Positions 7,023-16,271 of a DNA stretch of 64,000 nucleotides are shown piece after piece. This DNA comes from Pseudomonas rhizosphaerae (GTDB lineage Bacteria > Pseudomonadota > Gammaproteobacteria > Pseudomonadales > Pseudomonadaceae). The notes under the pieces are model-generated. The model worked only from the letters and a program-made list of their open reading frames with translations, was not told where the DNA came from and ran no database searches. The stretch lies in the NCBI RefSeq assembly GCF_000761155.1, contig NZ_CP009533.1:4078001-4142000 (forward strand), read 5' to 3'. The first letter of the stretch is position 1; each line of letters opens with the position of its first letter. The position numbers were made by a program, and so were the translations under genes.

Positions 7023-10000
7023 TTATTTGGTCCATGAAGGGACTGAGATGTTGGGTAACGCCTCACCCTCCCGCAACGTCATATCGGCCTCTAGCCAGTC
7101 GTAAAGTGCCGGAGAGCAGAGCAGGTCTAGCTTAACTACCGATGAAAAAGGCTGTTGGTGTCCATTGTTGAAGAAAGAGTTTGCTCGCTCAAGAATCGCT
7201 TTCCCATCAGTAAAGTATTTACTGAAGTTAATGATAAAGTCGTTGTCGACATCATTATTTATACTTTGCGTGATAAGTTGCCAGAACTCATTTCGACTTT
7301 TAAGTCGTCCACCCAATCGCTGACCCTGATTAATTCTTGCAATATTGTTATGGTCAACCTGAACTGCGTCACAGAGAGTTTGGTCCAAGCTTGTTTCGTC
7401 GACAGTTTCAACGATTGGTAGGTATGCCACTAGCTGTAAGGGAACTGGCAGCATCTGAGGTCTAGGTTTGCCTTCAAGCATGTTATGAGGATCGATATCT
7501 GCGATCACCAATGCTTGATCAATTTCGCTCAGTGGGTCATGTTTGCTATTATAGTAAATTCCTTTTGACCAGCCATGGTATGGCGTAATGGTCTCAATGT
7601 AACCGTGAGAACCAGCCCCTGTTTTCCAGCTCTCTCTGCCAATAAAACAACTGCCACCCTTAAGCCCAGATCCTACGCCATTGATAAATACAGTTGTAGT
7701 GCCGGCGGCAAGCAAGCCAGCTTGGCCTGCTATCCAATAATCAGCAGTACGAGTGGTCGCGGCAGGTACGATCAAAATTGATCGTCTAGAGTCGGCACCA
7801 CCAGGCTTGGAACAGACCGAAAGCCATTTAGATAGTAGTTTGAGATCCGCCCAGACTTGAGCTTCTGCAGCGCCGAAGCCAAATCTTGCACACATTGAAA
7901 CATAATCTCTTGCCATCTCTGGAATGTTGGTTGGGCTCGTGAACAGGAAAATCTCAGAGCATATCAGCTCCATGAAATTCGCAAGTGGCAACTCTGTGTT
8001 GGCTAGCAACTTAACAACACCATCAGCGTCCAGATCCCAATTTGCACGTCTCAATTCATCTATTATTTTTCCGGGCATGAACAGGGGGGTGAGAGGATCA
8101 GTTCCAGGCCGGATGAACTCATTTAGAGCTACTGATCGGTATTTCTTTGATCTGCCCCATTGCAATACAATGCCCTTGTCAATCTTGTCACTCAAGGACA
8201 TAGCATCTTCATTTGTTTTGGGTGCAAGCGGTTTGAGGCATTCGGCAATATCACGCGGTACGGGCCACAAGAGGTTGAGGCTCGCGCTTTGTTTTAGGGG
8301 GGGCGGACCGGAGTCGAAAGCTAAAAATGTTCCTGCTAAAACCGCTACCGTCTTTCCGGGTAAGCACTCTTCTTTTAACCACTTAACAGTTTCTGCACGG
8401 ACTGAGTATTCAGGAAGTATCAATAAGTCCACGCCAAATGACTGGCATGCGTTCACTGCGTTGAGCAATAATCGCCGACGACGAAGCTCACCCCAGCTGG
8501 GTAGGGAAATATTTTCGTTTTTCCATAGGTGGTGTTGACCGGCAGATTCAGTTGCATTCAAAAGGGCTTGATAGGGAGAGTTATATAGGCGTTTAAGTTC
8601 TTTTAAAACTGCTGGTTTACAGACGGAACTGAAAGGCCATTTTTGTGGGGTGGCCTCCACCATAGGGTGTGCATAGCTCAGCTCTTGGTCCCACTGAAAT
8701 AGAGCTACCCGAACATGGGCAGGGTTTTTATTGGACTTCCTATCGCTCCAGGCTGTTAGCTGGCTATTTCTAAATGAATTCTTTCGGGCGTTGAGTGTTG
8801 CGTCGGTAAGCGGTAGTTTTTTATTGTGTGTTGTATTACGCTCAGTATCTATTTTATCAAAGCTGTCTTCAGTGCTAGTTTGGTTTGGGGTTGGTATTAA
8901 TTGTGTGTCTGCTAAGGCAGTCTCGGCCTCAGGCTCAGCAGTTTCAAGAATCGGTGAAATATCTATGGGTGCGCTTTCAGAACCCTGCTCGCTAGGACCT
9001 AATACAGTGTTGTGCTTGCTGTCTACATTTTTAGTCTCGGCATAAGGCGATTCCAAGTCCTTACATAGTGCAATTGATGCGAAAGGCTCGCCTAGTACTG
9101 ATATAGAAAGCAGGCGTTGACTGTTTTTTTCGTAAATCTCGCTCCATACACGTACGATTCTACGGTCTTGATCAAAACACTCCTCAACGTGGCGAGCACG
9201 CAATGGGTATTGCGAGATCATCCATGGCTTTATATCCCATGCAAGTCCTCTTGAGTCAGTGAAGCGTTTGGTTTGAGCATTGAAGCCGTATGATTGTTGC
9301 GTAACCAAAATTACCTGGAGACCAAGCGCGGAATCTAAGTTTTTGATTAGATTGCTGACGTTCTCTAATAATTCTATATTTAGGGTATCAAAAACTTTTT
9401 CGCTGATATCAAAGAAAGGCCAGTCGCTTGCGTCCACCGCAGTTGAGTCTTTAGTAGTGAGGCCCGCTAATGCTGTAGCGTATTTTCTTATTTCTGTGCT
9501 GATTTCTTCTGGGATTTGTGGCTCGCCGTTGTCGTCCAACCTCATTCGGTGTCCGAGATGTGATACGAGTACCCGGAAATGGTCGAGGAGGCTTACATTT
9601 TCATCAGTGGTTTTATCTGTTGTCGCCGGTTCGGATAAAACTGCTGTGGCAGGGGGAAGCTCCCATTCCGCTGGAAAATCAAATCCCTCAAAGCGTGCAA
9701 ACCCCCCGTGGCTTCTTAGTGAAGCTATAATCCCCCGTAGAGCAACAGCGATACCAATACCTACAATTCCAGCTCGAAAAATCTTCCACGCAAAAATTGG
9801 AGAGAGTTTTTCTTCTTCATCCATCGACCATATGCTTCTGGCAAGGGTCAAGACCCCACTCAGGTCTCTCCTCAGGCCACTGACTGCTGTAGTCGGTGCA
9901 GCAATGACCTCACCTATGCTTAAGGGTAGTTTCGTTAGAACCCTGTCGGCGACCGCACGTAGAAATACCGTGAGCTCTGTGACCTCAATATTTTTCTCAT

Positions 10001-13000
10001 AGCGGACGCGCATTCCCGCAGTTTCGGTTTCAGTGGCAAGCAGATGCATTAGCTGCATCTTTGTACTATCTGAGTCTTCCGGAAAATGCTCCAATAACTC
10101 AAGCGCACGTTCAACACTTGCCGGAAGAAAACTTGGGGGCATAACGCGCCGCCCTATTTGTGAGTTAGCAAAGGCACCCCTCAGTTTACGAAGTTGGCTT
10201 CGTAGCACGTACTGTGACGGGGCGGCAAGCGTTGTCGCATCCAAAGGTATTTCGGATTCGGAGGAGCTAAATTTAGCAATATCGTCGTGCAGGCCTATGT
10301 AATCGCTTAGCGCAACCCCGGCTCGCCACAACTGGGCTTCGTATATCGGTATCTCAATGGTTCTTAGGGCCCGCCCACCGTCTCTTACAAATGCTCGGTT
10401 TCCTACTTCTCCTTTCGTTACGCCCTCACAAATTAGGTAGCAGTTCCCAGAGGTCATATCTGTGGCAAGGTATGGCCAAGCGGGTATAAGCTCTAAACCA
10501 TCATTTTGCCTCTCGTATTCAGCCATTATTACCACAATGGCTCTATATAGTGAGGCTACGTGCTTCAATCCCTGAATAGCGGAAGGGAAACCGGTTGACG
10601 GTTTCTCAAATACCTCCAACAAAAGATTTTTCGGGACTTCTGAGTTTGATCGAAGTATGGCGGATTGAGGTTGGGCTTCGGTGTTCCATGTGGGTGTAAG
10701 CACAACTACGCCCGCAGAGTTTGCACCAAAAAAGTCTAGAGATGTGGTATTGGTTTTAGTTGAATCTATTTCATAGCACTCAAACGAGCTGATTTTTTTG
10801 ATTTTGTTTTCTGAGGAGCTATCGATCTGGCAAGCAACTATACGTTGCTGATTGACGCCAGGAAGAGGGGGCATGACTAATAGTTTTTTACCAGCTTCTA
10901 GAGGACAAAGTAAGCGCGCTCTATTTGAGAGAATCTGTATTATGCTTTCCCGAGGGACTAATGCAACCAAAATCTGAATTGCTAAGCCGGAGTATCGATT
11001 CTCTGTTTTTGAGAAAAACTCAAGATCGCTATCGCTGCCATCGGATGGCAGTAAATACCGGAAGAACTCATAAGAAGCGGCGTGATTAGGTCTGATGCTC
11101 TTTTCTATAGATTGGAACTGAGTGACATATGAACTCAATGGGTCGGATCCGCTGGACTGATCCGCGAGCATGAAATCTTCTACTGCGGCATGGAACCAGT
11201 TGAAGGGTTGCCAGGAGCGAATATACATTGATCGCTCTGCGTAGGATTTAGTTCTACGAACGGGCATTCCGCACGATTTTGACGCTTTCCATTCGAGGAG
11301 ATCTAGTCTTTTATCTATCTGGTGCTTAAGCGTAGAGCTGCTTTCAAGAGCATGCAGTTTGAACCGCTCCCCAAGCACGGTTCTAGCTAGGAAAGAGATG
11401 CGTTTGTGCCGAACGGTATTTTCTAAAGCAGTTAAACCCGATTGGAGGCTATTTTTATGATCTATAAGCTTTTCCAGTCCCTCAAGTGCGAACAGATTCG
11501 GTGCCTCCCATCCGAAACTATCCGGGTTTAACTGCCACCCACACTCCTCAGTACATTCCTTCCAATAGCGATCATAAATTTCCCACGCTAAATCTGCCGC
11601 ATCGCTTGGATCAATGTCAGCTGAGAGGAGGTCGGATGCTACAACGTACCATATTAGCCTTGCTCCCTTTGCAAGCTCGCTAGAACGTAAATCCATAGCT
11701 AGGAAGGACGTTTTCACTGTTTGCAAGATTATTTCTATTGGGCTTTTGTATATCTCCCAATTTGATAGCAGTTGCAGGGCAGATTGTCTATCTGAGGGGG
11801 GAGTGCCTGACCAAAACTCCCACCCCGCTTCACCATCGCCAGCCAACGGTGGTTCCCACGCTGGACCAGATGCTTCTAAAGCTCGCCCTTGATTTGCATA
11901 ATCTGCAAATTCCTCAGCAGACATTGGCGGAATAGCGTCAGCTTTCGCGACCAACGCCAGGTCTAAGCTCCGAGTTTTTTGATCAACTAGCTCTCTCAGT
12001 TCCTCAAGAAGTACGGAGCTGCTAGCTAGTAAAACTATGTCATCTACATACCTTGCATACCCTAGATGAGTTTCCCCGTCTACATTGTATTTGTTCATCA
12101 TTTCCAGTGCCGCGAGATCTACTGGAAACAAAGCCACTGAGCCTAACCATGCTGAGATTACTGGGCCTTGAGGAATACCGCGTAAGGGATCTGATTTATT
12201 AATTCTCCCGTTATCAGGGCTAAGGTATGGGTAGCCAAAGAGCATGTCGCATAATTGCTCGACAATTATTGCGGATTTGTCCGCTGCTTCATCCGCAGAT
12301 GCTTGTATTTTCATCAGTTCAGCAAACGCCGGTGCATTATCAGCGACAGTTTCCAGAGCTTGTTGTATAAATGGTTGAATGCTGTCTCTTACGACGTGTC
12401 TGCGGATGCGGTCGTAATATCGACTGACATCGAGGCGGATAACATGCACGTAATTTATAGATTTGGCTTGATTTTTAAGGGACTGCATAAAGTCTCGCCA
12501 GCAGTCTAGGAACGGACGAAACATTCCCTGATCTGAAGCTGGCTGCCTGCCCTCAATAACCTCCATATCAATTTGATAGGCGAAACTTAGCGTCTGTTCA
12601 AGTATAATAGGTTGGGTGTTATCTGAGGGGGTAGATATTCCTGTCGTAACAGTTTTTCTTTCTTCGCGGTAATAGCGGACAGCTGGTATGCACTGGCTGA
12701 ATGCTGTAACACCGAGAGCGGAAGCATCCCAGCGTTCTGTAAGTAGCTCATTTAGTAAGTACTGATGCGCTATTAAATCCTCAGGTTGAGGCATCACCTT
12801 TAATCTCGGCTCTTCTGCGCCGAAGGACCTCGGCACCCATACGGCCTCGAACGGGTCGATGGGTCCATGTATTTCATTAGCCAATCGTTCAGCGAGCAAC
12901 ACATTGAATGCACTTGCCGCAATATCTAACCGCTCCCATTTTGATTCTTCGCAGGGCAACTCTCCTCTTCGTGAGCCCATATAGGCGAGCAGTCGGGCGT

Positions 13001-14516
13001 GGTTTAGTCTGGTGCCTGAGTTGGTAAGATAACATTCCGATGGAGCGGCTTCAGTCGCAATGTCGACACTTAAAAAATCAATCCATTCTATTTGAGCCGC
13101 CGAGTCAAGATCTGTTCGGCCATTTAAAAAAAGGTCGCTTGATTGGAGATGGGGGTTGGCTACAACTTTCCTGAGTTCAGCACGAGTTTTCTCAAATGAC
13201 CTGTATTTTCGAGAGCGACTGGCACTGTTCCACTTTAGATTTTCAAGCAGTTCGTCGGCATGCACACCAAACTGATTTGCTAGTACTGCTACTACAGGTC
13301 CATAGGTGGAAACATCGATAAGTGACTTGGCCTGCGGCGCGGACAAATTTCTCAAATATTCGTCAGGATCTTTTATGCTTGTGTTTGAATGGTCTGCGCT
13401 TGTAAGCTGAGCAGTAGTAGGCCATACAAATACCACGTCGAGATTAGCGCCTAAGAATTTTAGTACAGCCTCGGATGCTCCTCTTAATCCCGCTTCATCG
13501 CGATCAAAACAAATACAGATTGTCAAAGAGGCTAGCTTTGAAGGGAGCGTGTCGCTAAGCCCTTTCATAATCTTAATTTGTTCTTTGCTAATTGATGTTC
13601 CCATTACTGCTACTGCAGGAAATCCCAAGCTTTCCAATCTTAGAGCGTCAAAAAATCCTTCGCAGATATATAAGCGTAGATCTGTTTCGCCTCGCTTAGC
13701 CAATGCTCGTAGAGTGGTTGTAGCTTGCTCTATTCTAAAAATAGCTTTGGATTTTGGAAAGTTTTTTGAGAATAGGTATTTTGCTGGTTGCTCATCTACC
13801 GCCCGGGCGGCAAGGCCTAGTAGTTTTTTCTGATCGTCTCTTATCGGGAATACGATTCGATCCCCTGAAAAAAAGTCTATATAGTTGTTGTCGTGGATTG
13901 ACTGTAGATTTAAATAGTAGTTTTGGAACCCCGAGCTTGGAAGGATTTTGCGTATTAGGTTCGCTTCTTCCAATGTTGCTGCTAATTCACGCTTCGTTCC
14001 AAAATCTTTTCTTGAGGAAACCTGTTTAGATAGTGAGTTTTTGTGTGCGTATATGAATCCTGCATCTTCCATCAAAAAAATATCAAGCTTGCGATCAGTC
14101 ACCCAGTTAGCTAGTCGTTGCTTGTCATTGCTTAACAGGTATAACTTATAAGCTTGCGCAAGCCCTGAGCCTTCTGGCTGCTCAGGCTGCATAGCCTTCT
14201 GTTTTCTCGCCCTATTTACAGGGGTGGTAGTAGAGTTTGGTGACAGCCACTCTAATGCACCTTTGAAATCGATATGAAGAACTCCCTTCACCAGATCGAT
14301 TGCATCTCCATGTTCACCGCAGGCAAAGCAGTGGTAATGCTGTCCAGAATTATCTCTGCTCGTATCAATTAGAAGGGAAGGAGTTTTATCGTCATGGAAC
14401 GGGCACAGCGTGAGCTTGCGCGTAGCTGATTCGCTCCTAAGCGCCATACCCAATCGCTCTGCCACCTTGTCGATTTCGATCTCAAGCAGCAGTTTCTCAA
14501 CGTTGATACGGGGCAT
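7023..14516 (-). CDS. Giant CHC2-TOPRIM primase / reverse transcriptase / nitrilase fusion (DRT-like defence protein)
   Basis: One unbroken frame of about 2,497 residues. From the preferred start, the layout is as follows. A DnaG-type CHC2 zinc ribbon occupies about 1-95 (C38PFH41, C63FAC66). A DnaG-like core has DRIVFPIRD near 219-227. The TOPRIM domain shows CEGFFDA with E286, FDRDEAG with D338 and D340, then DPDEYLR. The reverse transcriptase spans about 680-860: motif A LDVSRYYD (D696), motif B GIPQGP (782-784), motif C YVDD (823-826). A large unassigned region and an acidic Ser/Thr-rich linker follow. The nitrilase-fold domain (about 1934-2497) has LPEYS (E2036), RSKKYR (K2124/2125) and ELICSEIF (C2186). 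The ATG at 14516 has AGGA 6 nt upstream; the frame is open to 14573, which would add 19 residues. RT-nitrilase fusions are known antiphage DRT type 1/UG1-like proteins. The primase front end is unusual. Composition is AT-richer than core genes. Confidence 0.85.
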   Translation of the reverse strand: MPRINVEKLLLEIEIDKVAERLGMALRSESATRKLTLCPFHDDKTPSLLIDTSRDNSGQHYHCFACGEHGDAIDLVKGVLHIDFKGALEWLSPNSTTTPVNRARKQKAMQPEQPEGSGLAQAYKLYLLSNDKQRLANWVTDRKLDIFLMEDAGFIYAHKNSLSKQVSSRKDFGTKRELAATLEEANLIRKILPSSGFQNYYLNLQSIHDNNYIDFFSGDRIVFPIRDDQKKLLGLAARAVDEQPAKYLFSKNFPKSKAIFRIEQATTTLRALAKRGETDLRLYICEGFFDALRLESLGFPAVAVMGTSISKEQIKIMKGLSDTLPSKLASLTICICFDRDEAGLRGASEAVLKFLGANLDVVFVWPTTAQLTSADHSNTSIKDPDEYLRNLSAPQAKSLIDVSTYGPVVAVLANQFGVHADELLENLKWNSASRSRKYRSFEKTRAELRKVVANPHLQSSDLFLNGRTDLDSAAQIEWIDFLSVDIATEAAPSECYLTNSGTRLNHARLLAYMGSRRGELPCEESKWERLDIAASAFNVLLAERLANEIHGPIDPFEAVWVPRSFGAEEPRLKVMPQPEDLIAHQYLLNELLTERWDASALGVTAFSQCIPAVRYYREERKTVTTGISTPSDNTQPIILEQTLSFAYQIDMEVIEGRQPASDQGMFRPFLDCWRDFMQSLKNQAKSINYVHVIRLDVSRYYDRIRRHVVRDSIQPFIQQALETVADNAPAFAELMKIQASADEAADKSAIIVEQLCDMLFGYPYLSPDNGRINKSDPLRGIPQGPVISAWLGSVALFPVDLAALEMMNKYNVDGETHLGYARYVDDIVLLASSSVLLEELRELVDQKTRSLDLALVAKADAIPPMSAEEFADYANQGRALEASGPAWEPPLAGDGEAGWEFWSGTPPSDRQSALQLLSNWEIYKSPIEIILQTVKTSFLAMDLRSSELAKGARLIWYVVASDLLSADIDPSDAADLAWEIYDRYWKECTEECGWQLNPDSFGWEAPNLFALEGLEKLIDHKNSLQSGLTALENTVRHKRISFLARTVLGERFKLHALESSSTLKHQIDKRLDLLEWKASKSCGMPVRRTKSYAERSMYIRSWQPFNWFHAAVEDFMLADQSSGSDPLSSYVTQFQSIEKSIRPNHAASYEFFRYLLPSDGSDSDLEFFSKTENRYSGLAIQILVALVPRESIIQILSNRARLLCPLEAGKKLLVMPPLPGVNQQRIVACQIDSSSENKIKKISSFECYEIDSTKTNTTSLDFFGANSAGVVVLTPTWNTEAQPQSAILRSNSEVPKNLLLEVFEKPSTGFPSAIQGLKHVASLYRAIVVIMAEYERQNDGLELIPAWPYLATDMTSGNCYLICEGVTKGEVGNRAFVRDGGRALRTIEIPIYEAQLWRAGVALSDYIGLHDDIAKFSSSESEIPLDATTLAAPSQYVLRSQLRKLRGAFANSQIGRRVMPPSFLPASVERALELLEHFPEDSDSTKMQLMHLLATETETAGMRVRYEKNIEVTELTVFLRAVADRVLTKLPLSIGEVIAAPTTAVSGLRRDLSGVLTLARSIWSMDEEEKLSPIFAWKIFRAGIVGIGIAVALRGIIASLRSHGGFARFEGFDFPAEWELPPATAVLSEPATTDKTTDENVSLLDHFRVLVSHLGHRMRLDDNGEPQIPEEISTEIRKYATALAGLTTKDSTAVDASDWPFFDISEKVFDTLNIELLENVSNLIKNLDSALGLQVILVTQQSYGFNAQTKRFTDSRGLAWDIKPWMISQYPLRARHVEECFDQDRRIVRVWSEIYEKNSQRLLSISVLGEPFASIALCKDLESPYAETKNVDSKHNTVLGPSEQGSESAPIDISPILETAEPEAETALADTQLIPTPNQTSTEDSFDKIDTERNTTHNKKLPLTDATLNARKNSFRNSQLTAWSDRKSNKNPAHVRVALFQWDQELSYAHPMVEATPQKWPFSSVCKPAVLKELKRLYNSPYQALLNATESAGQHHLWKNENISLPSWGELRRRRLLLNAVNACQSFGVDLLILPEYSVRAETVKWLKEECLPGKTVAVLAGTFLAFDSGPPPLKQSASLNLLWPVPRDIAECLKPLAPKTNEDAMSLSDKIDKGIVLQWGRSKKYRSVALNEFIRPGTDPLTPLFMPGKIIDELRRANWDLDADGVVKLLANTELPLANFMELICSEIFLFTSPTNIPEMARDYVSMCARFGFGAAEAQVWADLKLLSKWLSVCSKPGGADSRRSILIVPAATTRTADYWIAGQAGLLAAGTTTVFINGVGSGLKGGSCFIGRESWKTGAGSHGYIETITPYHGWSKGIYYNSKHDPLSEIDQALVIADIDPHNMLEGKPRPQMLPVPLQLVAYLPIVETVDETSLDQTLCDAVQVDHNNIARINQGQRLGGRLKSRNEFWQLITQSINNDVDNDFIINFSKYFTDGKAILERANSFFNNGHQQPFSSVVKLDLLCSPALYDWLEADMTLREGEALPNISVPSWTK

Positions 14517-14573
14517 TCCGATTCCTTTCGCTTTGGACCTGAGGGTGGGCAGAGATGCCGCCATAGCCATCAT

Positions 14574-14783
14574 ATCTTCATATCTGTCGGTCGCCCATGT
14601 CCCCTTCTATCCCTGATTCCGACCTGAAGGTCTATTGTGGTCCCTGTCCTGCCGATCAAGTCATCGTGGTTTGACCTGGCGGCGAACAGAACTCCGTTGC
14701 TTACATCTACCCCCCAGGGGGTAAGGTTAAGCGGGCAGAATCGGTTCACTAAGGAGGAACGATCAATAAATCATGGTCACCGG
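14574..14783. other. Upstream region of the giant gene, up to the IS
   Basis: About 210 bp that should contain the giant gene's promoter on the minus strand. A short inverted repeat, GACCT-GA-AGGTC, lies around 14622-14633. On the plus strand AAGGAGG at 14751-14757 precedes an ATG at 14773 that runs straight into the IS. The 15-nt spacing is too long for a normal ribosome site, so I do not call a gene. An unknown length of original sequence, including most of the integrase gene, is missing between here and 16019. Confidence 0.4.
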
Positions 14784-14791
14784 TGTAGTGG

Positions 14792-15978
<1,187 letters not shown>

Positions 15979-16018
15979 TCTCGCCTAAATGGGTGTCCGG
16001 CTTCATTAGACCACTACA

Positions 16019-16053
16019 CAAGTGCCGGAAGGGGTTTTGACGAGAGTAGCCAT
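16019..16053 (-). pseudogene. Tyrosine integrase remnant: first 11 codons, cut by the IS
   Basis: Reading minus from the ATG at 16053 gives MATLVKTPSGT followed by TG, after which the IS end begins. Many Pseudomonas phage and island tyrosine integrases start MAT-[IL]-VKTPSGTWKA, so the IS interrupted the TGG tryptophan codon. An AGGAG lies 9 nt upstream of the ATG. The gene sits beside the intact tRNA and points into the island, the standard place and direction. No continuation is visible on the far side of the IS, so about 380 codons have been lost. Confidence 0.72.
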
Positions 16054-16089
16054 GAGAGGGTGCTCCTAGGCGGCTGGCGAACCAGCACT

Positions 16090-16105
16090 GTACCTAAATT
16101 GTACC
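16090..16105 (+). promoter_or_regulatory. Putative integrase arm-type site, right end of island
   Basis: GTACC-N6-GTACC with the same 11-bp period and orientation as the left-end pair at 6833-6848. It lies between the att repeat and the integrase start codon, where arm-type sites and the integrase promoter usually occur. Function is inferred from position and symmetry. Confidence 0.4.
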
Positions 16106-16150
16106 CTTGGACCATAGGACTGTATCTGAGATGGTCCCGCTAGAAACGCG

Positions 16151-16257
<107 letters not shown>

Positions 16258-16271
16258 CAGAAGGCCGCCGA

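Noticed and set aside
6536..7035. Small minus-strand ORFs across the left att repeat
   Set aside because: They translate tRNA-derived and non-coding island sequence and overlap the giant gene's end; no ribosome site or homology.
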